Shown here: positions 9,416 to 19,548 of the stretch, piece by piece | Layout: each line of letters starts with the position of its first letter | How positions within the stretch are numbered: the stretch's first letter is position 1 | Source: Dromiciops gliroides | Taxonomy: Eukaryota > Chordata > Mammalia > Microbiotheria > Microbiotheriidae | Direction of reading: 5' to 3' | Assembly (NCBI RefSeq): GCF_019393635.1 | Contig: NC_057862.1 | Span: forward strand, 417,367,669 to 417,431,668 | Length of the DNA: 64,000 bases | Notes under the pieces: model-generated | Database searches by the model: none | Told to the model about the DNA's origin: nothing | The model's input: only the letters and a program-made list of their open reading frames with translations | Position numbers and translations under genes: made by a program

Positions 9416-11740
9416 TCTCTAAGACCTAGAAGAGCTCCAGCTAAGTCTGCTTTTACCTAGGGAACTCCATAACAACAATTATGCTGATAATCCATGAACA
9501 GAAAACTCACTTGGGCCTCAGTGATCTGTCTATTTTGGCCTGGAATGGGGTTTGTAAAGGACTGGAGAAATCCTGATAATCCCTTTCAGGGCTCTGTTTC
9601 ACTTTCTAAATAGATGAGCTCAATAGTCAATGCTTTAGGCTCCCCAGGGCTCTCTCCAGGCACAATTTTGGTGGGAGGAGAAGCTTATCTTCGGATCTCT
9701 CGGTTTTCTTGCCCCTCAACCCACTTTCAGCAATTCCTCCCCCTCCTACACTGCAGACCTTTCCTTCTCAGAGGCCTTAGAACTTCCCTCCTTTCCTTTG
9801 TTATGGTGACTCTTCCTTTTGGAGGCTAGCTAGACTAGCCATGCAAGCTAATTCATGTGCTCACAAGTGTTAGGGTTTGATTTGTTAGCCTTACAAAAGG
9901 CATTTCCATTTTAGCTGCGATATCTTCTAGAGAAAATGGAATGACTATCTGGAATTCCTGGAACTGTGACAAGCCACTGAATGTGATACTTTTTGAGAGG
10001 AGTTCTCAGTGTTCTTGTAATCACACTTACACCACCGACTCTGCCTACTTCATCAGACCTGGTTGTATTCAATGGCAATCTGAACCATGTCCACTGAGCA
10101 ATTTAGTGTTAGACAGAGGGGAGAAGGAGAAAGGGTTTGGGGAAAAAATGAGAAAGGGAAAAAAAAAATGAAAGTCTGAAGAATGGTAGAGAGGAACTCT
10201 AGCAATCCAGTCCCACTGTTTAGACATCAAGGTTGAAGATTACAGTACTTTTATTCTGTGGGACAGGAAGGAAGAGGTTTTGAAGGGAAAATGGGGTGTC
10301 CGAGCTCATACATAACTTTTGAAGTGACAACCAAGTTTCCCACCTCCCACTGAACCTAAAGCCCCCAAAATAGGAACTGTGATTTAGGGGACTCCTGTGA
10401 TCCCCAGGTGGCTTTTCTTATGTTCAAGAAGAAAAATTCAATACTTCAGTTCTAATTATTAAAGATCCAGAGAGAGAGAGAGAGAGAAACTCCAGCATTC
10501 TAATCAAATTTCCATCCTTTTCCCTCTTACCACCTTTCCATGGAGCTGACTAGAACATGAAATATACTTCTGAGGCGATTTCTCCATAGGCCCCAGGAAT
10601 TTTCTGTTTGTTAATGAGGTCTGCTTTCTAAGGAGTCCTGAACTCCATGTCCTCCCTAAGACTAGGGGAGGGGGCTTTGTGGGAGATGGCGATCCAATTG
10701 GTTTAAGATGAAGGCTTGGATTTGGCCCAATGAGTGGAAATAAAGGGTGTTTTTAGATGCTACACACCCAGGGAGGCCTGTTTCCAGTGGGTGTGGTCAG
10801 AAGCCTAGAAAAATAATAAATAAAAATAAAAGCAAGACAGAGCAAAGCAGTTCAGATGCCAAAGCTCTGCTGGCCGTGAGCTGGAGCTGTTTGGTTAATA
10901 AGTTCCACATTTGCCTAGATTATTCCTAAGTGACCAGGCTCCAGAGCTCCCACTCCCACAGCTCATATTAGAAAAGGGCAAAGGCAGCATCTTTGCCTGT
11001 TCCATCTATACCCTCTGCACCTCCTGGGCAGCAGATAGGATGCTATAAGACACCATAGGTGGCTTTGCTGATAAACACACAAAGCTCAGTTTCAACTATA
11101 GCTTTCCTGGATTTGGGTTCCTACAGTTCACAGACTGTTCTGATTATTAACGCCATTTTTTTCCCGGAGAGTTACATCTGGCTTTTTAATTGCTCTGGGT
11201 TGGGGCTGGGATGCTTCGATAGTGAATTGGTATCTTTCCTATTTTTCTGCTGATTTACGTCAAACAGTCCATCCACAGAGAGAAAAGTGGGTGAGAGCCA
11301 GAGAAAATCTGGGGGGTGGGAGGAAGAGTAGGCGGGTAAAGGTAAAAGAGCTTTGGGCTTTCATATTCTTGAGTGCCATAATGTTACTTTCAGGGTGTAA
11401 TTTTTTTATTTAATGTTTTTCTTTATCAGGGGGAAAAAGGAGACACCTTCCTCAGGTCCACTAAGGAAGTTGGGACAGACCCCAGGAATTCAGGCCTTGG
11501 GGGCAGAGTATTTAGTTAAGGACTAAAACTCCTGCTGTTCCCTATCCTTCCCTGTCCTGTGCTCTGCGGCTCCTGGGGAGAAGCAAGTCTGCCCTGGAAG
11601 CAGACTAGCTTTCAGTATACTACCAAGGTGGAGTTCTGTTGGCTGATGCTAATATCCCTGCATGTGGGGTTGTGCTAGATGCTAGGGAAAGCTGATTGTT
11701 AAATTTTCAATGCGGGCATTTCTCAGAAATCAGCAAATGC
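9416..11740. other. Unique non-coding DNA between the distal CpG block and a SINE
   Basis: No transposon recognised over 2.3 kb apart from an (AG)n run (10469-10487). This is probably regulatory DNA of the CEBPA domain. No gene seen. Confidence 0.4.
10840..11290. promoter_or_regulatory. Candidate conserved non-coding block
   Basis: Repeat-free DNA with clustered ATTA/TAAT cores (GATTATTAACG near 11141, TTTTTAATTGC near 11184) and a CRE-like TTACGTCA at 11255-11262, about 8-8.5 kb downstream of the CEBPA start. Judged by texture only; no alignment was possible. Confidence 0.25.
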
Positions 11741-11889
11741 GGGGCAGCTAGGTGGCACAGTGGATAGAGTACCGGCCCTGGAGTCAGGAGTACCTGAGTT
11801 CAAATCCAGCCTCAGACACTTGACACTTACTAGCTGTGTGACCCTGGGCAAGTCACTTAACCCCAACTGCCTCACTTAAAAAAAAAAAA
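11741..11889 (+). mobile_element. WSINE1-like SINE with perfect 16-bp TSD
   Basis: AGAAATCAGCAAATGC at 11725-11740 and again at 11890-11905, identical, so a fairly young insertion. It belongs to the subfamily with GAGTCAGGAGTACC and a GCCTCACTTAAA tail. It is the only SINE of this type between 6.4 and 22 kb. Confidence 0.95.
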
Positions 11890-12439
11890 AGAAATCAGCA
11901 AATGCTACAAATCGGGGCTTGATTTATTGTTTTGTTGATTGTCTAGACTTAAGAAAGTGTCAATATAGAGTAAACTGAAAACTGTGTCATTCATACAGTT
12001 TCTTTCTTCAGAGATGTTAAACATGGACCAGCACCATTTCCCCCTGCCTACCTGAGAGTGAGATTTGTCCTCTCCTTTTCCAAATCCCCCTGCCTGCCCC
12101 AGCACCCCCTCCAAAGCCTACCTGTTGGAGGTAGCTGGGCAGGTTTGTTTCTCATCTGGGAGTGGGAGGCAGGAGATCTAGAAGGGACTGACACTCCTCA
12201 CCTAGTCATAGGTGGCTCATCAGCAGGTGTCCCGGCCAAGGCCCTGCTTTGCAGATTCTCAGGAGATGCTAGAGATAAGGACCCTGGATGACATCCATGA
12301 GGCTATGCTTAAACCACCAGGAAGGTTTTTGTGGGGAGAAATGGAGGTGCCGCCTTTGCTTCCTCTGAGATCTTGTATCCACCTGTACTTGTGGGATCAG
12401 TCAACAGTCTTTTCTCTGCTCCTGGGGTTTGGGAAAGGT

Positions 12440-12740
12440 GTGGAGTAACCAAGGAGATAAGACAGTACCTGCCTTCAGGGGACTTCCCTTCTAATGGAGG
12501 AAACAGGATGAGCAAGAATGTATAGAAAAGATAGACTGAAAGGGTACCAGTCATAAGGAACTATATACACCAGGAAAGGGGGCCCCCGAAAAAAGTAAGA
12601 ATCAGGTGGAATGTCAGGAAGGCTTCCTTTAGAAGGTGAGTTTGTGGCAGAGTTTGAAGAAATGAAAAGAGGAATAGAGAGAAGTGAGGAGAGTTGTTTT
12701 CTTCCTTCAGGCTCCCAGCTTGGAATTTTCATCCATATGG
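12440..12740 (-). repeat. L2, antisense
   Basis: GACAGTACCTGCCTTCAGGGGAC, then GTCAGGAAGGCTTCCTTTAG; the reverse of the L2 3' part. Confidence 0.55.
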
Positions 12741-13600
12741 GCAAAGAGAACTGGAGAACCAGGAACGTCCTGAAGAGCTCTGACAAATAATTGACAGTAG
12801 AACCAACCCCCTATTCTTGTTTCCCAAAGGATGAGGTGGGCAGAGAGAAATGGTCTTCCTGCCTACTCAGCTTTATTTCTCAGATGAAGGAATCAGTCAG
12901 AGGTCTCTGTTCAGGCAACAGTGAGCAAGCCTGTAGGAACCATTGGATACTAGGCTTCTTTCCAAGCAGTCCCAAGGGAGCCCTCTTTTTGGAGAGTGGT
13001 CCAGCCTGGGTTGACCCATGTTGTCCTGCATTTCATGATGAAGGTGGCATTGAGATACTGAAAGGAGGGAGACCCTCCCTTTACTTAGTCCTGATAACAT
13101 GTAAAGGATTGGCTTTTCCCTAAAGTTAGAGACCAGAAGTTCTGTCAGTCCTAGCCCAGGGACTGGGGATCTCAGTAGTTGTCTACTAGTCGCTCAGGAC
13201 TACAGCCTGAGTTTCTAGGGAGTCCACACTCACACTGTTCTCCCTCAGTTTTTCCCAGCTAGTAGGAATCTACCCTTCTTGGGCCTTGAGAGCATCAATG
13301 GAGAGAGAGTTCTCCTTGGGGGGGGAGGGGGGAAGGGATGAGGGGGAAGGGGCCCACTCAAGATAAAAAAGAGGAAACTGAAGTTAGACAGTTTAATGGG
13401 GAGAGAAGAAAATAGTGTAAGAGTGTGCCTCTATCTTCTCTCTTCTTCCCCTTCCCCCTTTTGATCCAGTGGGAGGTTCTTTGGGGGCACCAGGGAAGCC
13501 CGTGGATATTCTCTCAAACAAGAAAAACTGGAATGATCGTTGAACTCTGTATCGGTTTTTATAATGCTCAACAAGCTGAGACCTGTAAAGGAAAATCGTC
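12741..13600. other. Unique non-coding DNA
   Basis: No repeat recognised; G-rich run at 13316-13350. The frame 12791-13123 (110 aa) shows no recognisable domain. Confidence 0.35.
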
Positions 13601-13604
13601 AGGC

Positions 13605-13875
13605 TGCCCTCCCTCCCCAGTTTCCAGTGCTGTCGGCAGCCTCCTCCTCTGTCTTCTCCTCCCCTCTTCTCTCTCCTGCTTTTCCACCTCTCCCCTTTTC
13701 TTTCCCTCCCTCTTCCCTCTCTGTTTCCTCCCTTTCTTAGTCCCCCTTTCCCTCTCCTATCTTCTCCCTATCTTTCTTCTCCTCTTCACCCCCCCTTCCC
13801 TCTCCTACTTTCTCCTCTCTTCTCCTACTCTTTCCCTCTTTCTTTCTCTCAGTTCTTTTCCCCTTTCCTGCTCTC
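13605..13875. repeat. Polypyrimidine (CT-rich) tract
   Basis: About 270 bp almost only C and T on the plus strand, irregular rather than a pure microsatellite. The 178-aa frame across it is low complexity. Confidence 0.85.
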
Positions 13876-13879
13876 TCAA

Positions 13880-15080
13880 GGGAGCCGTAGACCGAGGAGG
13901 TAGCAGGAAGAGGAGAAGTAGATGGAGAAATGTTAGTGGGCAGAATTGTCCAGAGCATTAGAATGGAAAGTCAACTTTTTCAAGTATCTGGTTGATTTAA
14001 TCTTTAGGATTTAAAATGAAGTATGTCACCAGGTAGGGAATGCTTCAGCCCAGGCAGGCCTGTGTGCAGCCCGAAGCTGGACAGCGGGCACGCTCCCTTT
14101 GGGGCTGTGCACCAGGGTTCAGCTTTTCTATTAGGTAGAATAGAGTTGGGACAGTAAGGGAAGCAGCAATGATGAAGTGAAACCTGACCAGCCAGCTGTG
14201 CTGTTTTCCCACAAATGTTTTAATTCCAGGTACAGAGGGTTCATCCTGAAATAGCTCCAAATAAAGACACGTCAAAACAGCAGCAAAGACGGGCCATAGA
14301 AACACTCATTCTGAAGTGGAAATGACTCTAAGATTTCCTGTGTGTGGCCCCGGGTAGGCAGTATTTGCTTGGCTCTGGATGGGGGTGGGGGGGTAGGGTG
14401 GGGCAGACACATACAAGCTGGCTTTGTTGTCCCAGTTTCATTCTACTCTGAATTAGAGGGGACAAAAGCAAACCCAGATTAGGACTAACCAGAACTTTCT
14501 CAGGGTCAGTTTTACTTGGCTCCCTGCTCCTTCTGGAAGACCTCAACCCCTCTCCTCTGAGAGGGCCAGTGAGACTTGGTCTGGTATTTAGATACAGAAA
14601 ATCAGCCCAAAGTTAGCCATTGACATGGAAGACCCCTAAATGTCCTGAAAGGCCCAATCCTAATTGACTAGAGGGCATGTGGAGTGGCCTGTAATAGGTT
14701 AATGGGTTGTATCTGAGGGTGAAAGCTGGGATGTGAGGCCACCATCAGCCTACTCTATAGCATAATTTGGGACAGCCCACTCTACCACAGACTTGGGATA
14801 TTTCTCATTCTCACCTTCTGAGTCCCCACTGCTTCCAGGACCAGGGCCAGGGCCAGGGCCAGGGCTGGGTCTCTTATTTCCAGCCCAGGATTACATTCTG
14901 ATTCCTAGCCTAGGAGTATCTCCCCATTCCAGTGTCTGGCACATAGTAGGGCTTAATAAGTGCTTGTTGATTTAACTAGACTTTACCTTCTCCTCTCCCA
15001 GACATGGAGTATCTGGGTAGGGGGATGAGAACAAACAAGCTGGGGCCAGAACAGGACTGGTATATGACCTTGGAGCCCTG
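13880..15080. other. Unique non-coding DNA with short repeats
   Basis: Contains a (CCAGGG)n minisatellite of about five units (14838-14866) and an L2 3' end scrap (14930-14980, GTGTCTGGCACATAGTAGGGC). No gene seen. Confidence 0.45.
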
Positions 15081-15200
15081 GCTGGGACTGAGGCAGGAGA
15101 AGCCAGCTTCACTGGGACCTCACAGCTAATTAATTGTTCACCCCAGCTATTCAGAGGTTGGACTGAGGTTTTTATAATTTTAGGCATTCTCATTTCAGCC
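15080..15200. promoter_or_regulatory. Candidate conserved non-coding block with nuclear-receptor half-site
   Basis: Contains TGACCTTGG (SF1/ERR-type extended half-site, reverse strand) near 15065 and GCTAATTAATTG near 15126, in repeat-free DNA just below the CEBPA 3' end. Weak support. Confidence 0.2.
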
Positions 15201-15950
15201 CCTTCTCTTCCCCCTGACCTCCCCCCATGCCACAGGGCTCTGGACCCCCTTTCTCAGCCATCTCCATCTCATCTGGGCTGCTTTGGAAGCCACAGATAGC
15301 TTCTGTCAGTACTGAGCTGACCTCTGGAGTCATCCACAATTTCTGGCTTTCAGATACAGTGAGTGGATCCTTGCAGTGTATTTTGGGCTGAGGAATTGCA
15401 AAACAGACAGCTTGCAGCTAGAGAATGTCGTGAGTGGAGTGGAAGTTTGGGTTAGGGAGGAGAAAAGAGGTCAGATGACCAGCCTGAACCCCTAACCCTC
15501 ACCTTTGTTTTTCTCTTTCCACCACCTCTCAGGAAACACACTGTCTTGGGGCACTCTTGATCATTGCTATATAAAATAGAAACTCGCCGACCTGTGCAGC
15601 AGCCTCAAGAGCCTAATTTAGGGCAAGAAGAGAATACTTCCAAGACCCTAATCCCCTACTACTGCTTGATTTCTAGAGGACAGTGCTGTGCCTCTGCAAT
15701 TGCCCTCTCCCCAGTAAGAGTTGGACCCATCCTGGCCTCATTGCCACCCCAGTAGATTTCTGCCGGAGCAGAGTCCTGGAAGTTCTCCTGCAGTACAACT
15801 GTTAGGAAACTGATTCAGAAGTGACACCAACCAGTGGGGCCGGGAGCAACCCGGCTGCCACCACTGGAGATTCAAGTAGGAAACTGGGGCTGCCGGCGAT
15901 AAAAATGAAGAGCCAGAGCATGGATTCACTGACATCAAGAATATGTAATG

Positions 15951-15956
15951 TTTATT
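15951..15956 (-). terminator. Candidate distal poly(A) signal of CEBPA (AATAAA)
   Basis: Perfect AATAAA on the minus strand just beyond the AT-rich terminal block of the putative 3'UTR. It is the first AATAAA after that block. Cleavage would be expected about 15-25 nt downstream, near 15930. Confidence 0.5.
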
Positions 15957-16825
15957 GAGGAATGGGACCTGGCCCTCAACAACGTGCCCATGTAGTTTCT
16001 CTCTGGCCTTAAAAAGACGCCTAGCCCCATTTTTATAGAGATTTATATATAATATATTTATATATTTATATATATTTTGTACATAAAACAGGCAACATTA
16101 AATTCCCATCCATCATATCTGGAAAATAAAATATTCTCCCACAACATGACGACAAAAAAAAATTTGGCCCTTTCCTTCTCCCCACCCTCCCATGCCTTGA
16201 TTTCCCCTGGGCACATGCTTGGCTGCTAGGCTGGGGGTGGGGGTGCCTTTGGAAAAAGTCTCCCACAAGTTCCTGACTGTCACAGGACCCGAGTCTGGAG
16301 GTGGTGACGGCGGCTGGGCTCCGTGGCGTGGGCCCAGCTCTTTGCCTTGATTGAGATTGTCTTGAGGGAGCTTAGGCCATCTCTGAAGTTCCCCTCTCTC
16401 AACCCAAATCCTTTGGTCAGGTGACCTGCCTCCCCATGCCTTTTCCCAGCACCACTTCTGGGGAGCTGCTCCCTGGGGACCAGGGGAGAGAGGGAGGGGG
16501 CACAAAGGGAAGAGAGAGGTAGAGGGTATTCAGCTTCTCCCCACCCTTCAGGGAGAAGAAAACAACAACAATAATAAAAGGAGAGGAAGCTGGAGACTCT
16601 GGAGAGCTCTCTTCCACTCCTCAACAAAGAAAATCTCTCAGTCAAAATCTGAGTGAAAAATACAGGCGAAGTGATTGCACGGGGCTGCAACATTAGCACA
16701 CTGCGGTGGACAGTCACACTGCAGCCCGCGAAACTGGAATCTAGCCTGGGATTGGGGCTTGCAAACAAGTGAGAAAGCAACAGGCTGGGCCGATTCTTGT
16801 AACTAACTCCCCCATCTCATAGGAG

Positions 16826-16831
16826 TTTATT
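16826..16831 (-). terminator. Candidate proximal poly(A) signal of CEBPA (AATAAA)
   Basis: Perfect AATAAA on the minus strand, about 1.17 kb after the stop codon. It would give a shorter 3'UTR. Its flank resembles an internal part of the rodent 3'UTR, so it may be an alternative rather than the main site. Confidence 0.35.
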
Positions 16832-18001
16832 CATTGTGCTTCGTATTATTGCGACTTCACGACATATAGTACAGACATTGCTGCTCTGAGTTTGGCTTAG
16901 TAACTCCCCTCATTCCTCCTCCCTCTCCTCAAGGGGACAGTTTCACTAGTCTCCTGACTCCCCCACCCCTTCTGCCCTTCACACACCATTTCCTTGGAGG
17001 AGGGGGGAGCTGCTGACTTAGGACTTCAGCCCCTCTGTCACTTCTCCTATGGGGAGAGCTGCCTGCCGATCACTGCTCAACACCTCTTTAGGACAAGTCT
17101 AAGGGCAGCAACCACAGGCTTAAAGCCAAGCTACTGGGGTTTCTTTTTCTTCTTAAGGACTTTGTAATACTCGCATCGGAATATCACCAAGTCCTTTCTC
17201 CGGTTCAGCATCCCGGCAAGCCGTCCCCCACTCTGTCTTCTCTCTACCCTTAGCCCTACCTCCTTCACCCTCCTTTCTCTGGCCTATAAGGGAAGGCCCA
17301 TCACCTGTCCTCCGAACCCCCAGTCCCGGAATGGCAGGAGCTTCACTTTCTACAACCTTTCCCCAGAATCCCGCATCTTTCCTAAGCAGAAAGAGGTGGG
17401 GAGGGAAATGGGGCCCGGTAGTCTGGGGATGCAGGGACATGGGGAACCCCCAGATCAAATGACAAAGGCACATGGTTTGTTCCTTCCATTCCGAAGACAC
17501 TTGGAATCCCAGAGTTTCAATTTAGACGCGTCTCCGCTCCTAAGGCACAGGGTTATTACTTAATACTAGAGCTGCCTGGCTTCCGGGCTTCTCTCTCCCT
17601 TCCTCCTTCTTGGCCCCCCACCCTTACCCCCTGTTTCTCCCCCGCCCCCCGCCCCTCCGATTAGAAAGAAACTTGAAGACAACAACCTAAGGCCAAATCT
17701 CAAACTGGAAGCGATTCTGGACGGCTTTGGAGGAGGGGCAAGGGGGCAGAGAATCAAAGCCAGCGAGGGTTTATGGCACCGGAATTTCCTCGTTCTGTCT
17801 TGGTCGAGATCAGTCTGGTCTGAAATTAAAAAAAAAAACAAAAACAAAAAACAAAACCCAACCAGCCTCCAAAGTAACGTCCTTCAGTCCAGCTTCTGGT
17901 GGGCACGGAGGGAGAAGGGACTGAAGGACGGAATCCACCGAGGGCCTGAGTGCCACCGGGAGTCTGAGCTGGAGAAGGGCTGGCGGGAGGGGAGCGCTTA
18001 T

Positions 18002-18727
18002 TCACGCGCAGTTGCCCATGGCTTTAACCAAGGAACTTTCTGGGAGCTGGCGGAAGATACCTCGCAGCGTGTCCAGCTCCCGAGTCAGCTGCTCCACCCG
18101 CTTGCGCAGCCGGTCATTGTCATTCGTGAGCTCCAGCACTTTCTGCTGGGTCTCCACGTTGCGCTGCTTGGCCTTGTCCCGGCTCTTGCGCACAGCAATG
18201 TTGTTGCGTTCCCGACGCACTCGGTACTCGCTGCTGCTCTTGTCCACTGACTTCTTGGATTTACCCCGGTGGTCCGTGGACATCATCTTGAGTCCCCCTC
18301 CCGGGGGTAGACTGTTCTGCGGGTGTGGGTGGTGCGATGGCTGCGGCGGCTGGTGGTGAGGGCTGGGCACAGGCGTGGGCGGCGGTGTGGGATGCCCTGG
18401 TTGCAGGTGCATGGTGGTCTGGCCGCAGTGGGCGATCTGGTACTGGAGGTGGGACGCTGGATGGTGGTGGTGATGGTGGTGGTGGTGGGCTGGAGGAGGC
18501 GGCGGTGGTTGTTGCTGTTGCTGCTGCTGAGCCTGGTAAGAGTAGAGGCCGGACAGCGCCAACTGCTTAGCTTCGTCTTCCTCCCGGGGCTCCTGCTTGA
18601 TCACTAGTGGTCGCAAGGCCGGGGCCCCAATGCGCTCGTACAAGGGGTCCAGTTTGCCGTCCAGGTAGCCCGCAGCCATGCAGCCATAGACGTGGGGGTG
18701 GCTCCCAGGCCCGTGGGCTCCGTGCAT
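18002..18727 (-). CDS. CEBPA: C/EBPalpha p30 isoform from internal ATG
   Basis: The in-frame ATG at 18725-18727 is Met116 of p42, in the position of human Met120 (HAMHGAHG context). Initiation there gives a 241-residue protein that lacks the N-terminal transactivation region but keeps the 136-173 block and the bZIP domain. A purine (G) at -3 gives an acceptable Kozak context. In eutherians p30 arises by leaky scanning or by reinitiation after the uORF; use here is inferred from the conserved layout. Confidence 0.8.
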   Translation of the reverse strand: MHGAHGPGSHPHVYGCMAAGYLDGKLDPLYERIGAPALRPLVIKQEPREEDEAKQLALSGLYSYQAQQQQQQQPPPPPPAHHHHHHHHHPASHLQYQIAHCGQTTMHLQPGHPTPPPTPVPSPHHQPPQPSHHPHPQNSLPPGGGLKMMSTDHRGKSKKSVDKSSSEYRVRRERNNIAVRKSRDKAKQRNVETQQKVLELTNDNDRLRKRVEQLTRELDTLRGIFRQLPESSLVKAMGNCA

Positions 18728-19072
18728 GGCGTGGCCGGCGGGATGCGGCTGCGGAGGGTAGTCGAACTCGCCCCCTGCCAGGGCAGCTTTGGCTTTCTCC
18801 TGCTGCTTGCTGTGCTGGAACAGGTCGGCCAGGAACTCGTCGTTGAAGGCGGCGGGATCTATGTAGGCGCTGATGTCGATGGAGTTTTCGTTCTCACAGA
18901 TGTCGCCCAGCTGTTCCGAGGCGGCGGCGGCTGCAGGTGTTGCGGGGGGCTGAGGAGGGACCGAGTCCCGGGGGTAGCCAAAGGCGGCGCTGCTAGGCTG
19001 GTGGTGGGGACTCTGGAGGTGGCTGCTCATCGGGGGCCGGGACTCGACCTCGTAGAAGTTGGTTTGCTCCAT
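18002..19072 (-). CDS. CEBPA: CCAAT/enhancer-binding protein alpha (C/EBPalpha), p42 form, single exon
   Basis: Nuclear bZIP transcription factor that drives myeloid, adipocyte and hepatocyte differentiation; binds DNA as a homo- or heterodimer with other C/EBP proteins. The 356-residue ORF is intronless, like its orthologues (human 358 aa). Residues about 52-98 hold the N-terminal transactivation region (acidic/aromatic core with [15 protein letters not shown]). Residues 136-173 hold the second conserved block, with an IKQE sumoylation-type motif at K159. Residues 229-237 carry the [10 protein letters not shown] phosphorylation cluster. The basic region is about 282-308 ([10 protein letters not shown] at 289-298), followed by a zipper with leucines at 315, 322, 329 and 336, and the C-terminus MGNCA that separates alpha from beta, delta and epsilon. 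I chose the ATG at 19070-19072 because the uORF spacing and the MEQTNFYE start match the family; the reading frame stays open upstream to a stop at 19178-19180 but has no in-frame ATG there. Poly-Q (182-188), poly-P (189-194) and poly-H (196-204) tracts are lineage-specific. High certainty. Confidence 0.97.
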   Translation of the reverse strand: MEQTNFYEVESRPPMSSHLQSPHHQPSSAAFGYPRDSVPPQPPATPAAAAASEQLGDICENENSIDISAYIDPAAFNDEFLADLFQHSKQQEKAKAALAGGEFDYPPQPHPAGHAMHGAHGPGSHPHVYGCMAAGYLDGKLDPLYERIGAPALRPLVIKQEPREEDEAKQLALSGLYSYQAQQQQQQQPPPPPPAHHHHHHHHHPASHLQYQIAHCGQTTMHLQPGHPTPPPTPVPSPHHQPPQPSHHPHPQNSLPPGGGLKMMSTDHRGKSKKSVDKSSSEYRVRRERNNIAVRKSRDKAKQRNVETQQKVLELTNDNDRLRKRVEQLTRELDTLRGIFRQLPESSLVKAMGNCA

Positions 19073-19395
19073 GGGGGAGCTAAACTCTGCCCGGCATGGT
19101 GACCAGCTCCGGGAATCCAGACTGCACGGGCACCCGGACTTCGGGGAACGCCCAGCGGCCGCCAACAACCAACACGATCAACCCGGGCCGGGACTAAGAG
19201 AGGGGAATTGGCTTCCTCGGGGGAAGCAACAAGAGCCCAACGTCCTCCTTCCTTTTCGCAGATTTCAGAGAGATGAGTGGGGCTACGTACCCTTTTCTTT
19301 TTCCAGCGCCCCTCCAACCCCGGATCCGACCCTCCCCTCGGTTCCCTGCGAGCGCCTCCCAGCCAGTGTCCCCTTGCTTGCCCGCCCTTAATCGC
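19073..19395 (-). other. CEBPA: CEBPA 5'UTR (inferred)
   Basis: Lies between the TATA-predicted start (about 25-30 bp below 19423-19430) and the p42 ATG. It contains the uORF and an open extension of the p42 frame (19073-19177) with TTG codons at 19163-19168 and a CTG at 19118-19120, but no in-frame ATG. The extension ends [10 protein letters not shown], similar to the residues before human p42. The start site is inferred, so the length (about 320 nt) is uncertain. Confidence 0.5.
19080..19097 (-). CDS. CEBPA regulatory uORF (five codons, MPGRV)
   Basis: ATG at 19095-19097 and TAG at 19080-19082, out of frame with p42, leaving exactly 7 nt before the p42 ATG. The start has A at -3 (CACC ATG), better than the p42 ATG (C at -3). 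In other vertebrates this short uORF reduces p42 and allows reinitiation at p30 according to eIF2/eIF4E activity. Its length and 7-nt gap match the mammalian arrangement, so it is very likely functional. Confidence 0.9.
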
Positions 19396-19416
19396 TAATG
19401 GCTCGACTCCCGCCCC
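19381..19416 (-). promoter_or_regulatory. GC boxes near the CEBPA start site
   Basis: Two Sp/KLF-type GC boxes on the minus strand: GGGCGGG at 19381-19387 and GGGGCGGGAG at 19407-19416, on either side of the predicted start site. Confidence 0.5.
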
Positions 19417-19422
19417 ACTGCT

Positions 19423-19430
19423 ATTATATA
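19423..19430 (-). promoter_or_regulatory. CEBPA TATA box
   Basis: TATATAAT on the minus strand, upstream of the CEBPA CDS and inside CpG-rich unique DNA. No other TATA-like sequence occurs between it and the uORF. It predicts a start near 19395. Confidence 0.65.
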
Positions 19431-19440
19431 GTCTCGAAAT

Positions 19441-19453
19441 CGCCCTCTAGTGG
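19441..19453 (-). promoter_or_regulatory. CTCF-type core motif next to the TATA box
   Basis: CCACTAGAGGGCG on the minus strand fits the CTCF core consensus CCASYAGRKGGC at every position. It ends 10 bp upstream of the TATA box. Occupancy is inferred. Confidence 0.55.
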
Positions 19454-19548
19454 ACACTAGAAACGCCTGCTGGAAAGCTCTGACCACCGGTGGCAGGTTT
19501 AGATTCCCTGGGTCTTAGCGCCTTCCTCAAAAAAAAAATCTTAACCTG

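Larger units (their letters stand above)
15930..18001 (-). other. CEBPA: CEBPA 3'UTR (inferred extent, about 2 kb)
   Basis: Repeat-free sequence following the stop codon. A T-rich run (RNA sense) corresponds to 17826-17860. The block 16825-16885 and the AT-rich block 16035-16095 both resemble parts of the rodent Cebpa 3'UTR as I remember them (not checked), which supports a UTR reaching past 16035. Open frames on both strands here (for example 16280-16780 minus) show no recognisable protein. The true cleavage site needs 3'-end data. Confidence 0.6.
17520..19440. other. CpG-rich island covering CEBPA
   Basis: CpG dinucleotides are frequent from the promoter through the CDS into the first part of the 3'UTR, in contrast to the CpG-poor flanks. 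This is the usual CpG island of CEBPA genes. Overlapping plus-strand frames (18012-19102) are by-products of the GC content. Confidence 0.8.

Noticed and set aside
13425-13961. 178-aa plus frame
   Set aside because: Mostly over the CT-rich tract; low complexity, no domain.
16280-16780. 166-aa minus frame in the CEBPA 3'UTR
   Set aside because: Lies on the same strand inside the inferred 3'UTR and shows no recognisable protein features.
19073-19168. Longer CEBPA start at 19168 giving 388 aa
   Set aside because: The codon at 19166-19168 is TTG, not ATG. The p42 ATG at 19070-19072 fits the family start and the uORF spacing.
18012-19391. Plus-strand open frames opposite CEBPA (for example 18012-18359, 18692-19102, 19059-19391)
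   Set aside because: They are by-products of GC-rich codons and trinucleotide runs on the CEBPA strand; no recognisable domain.
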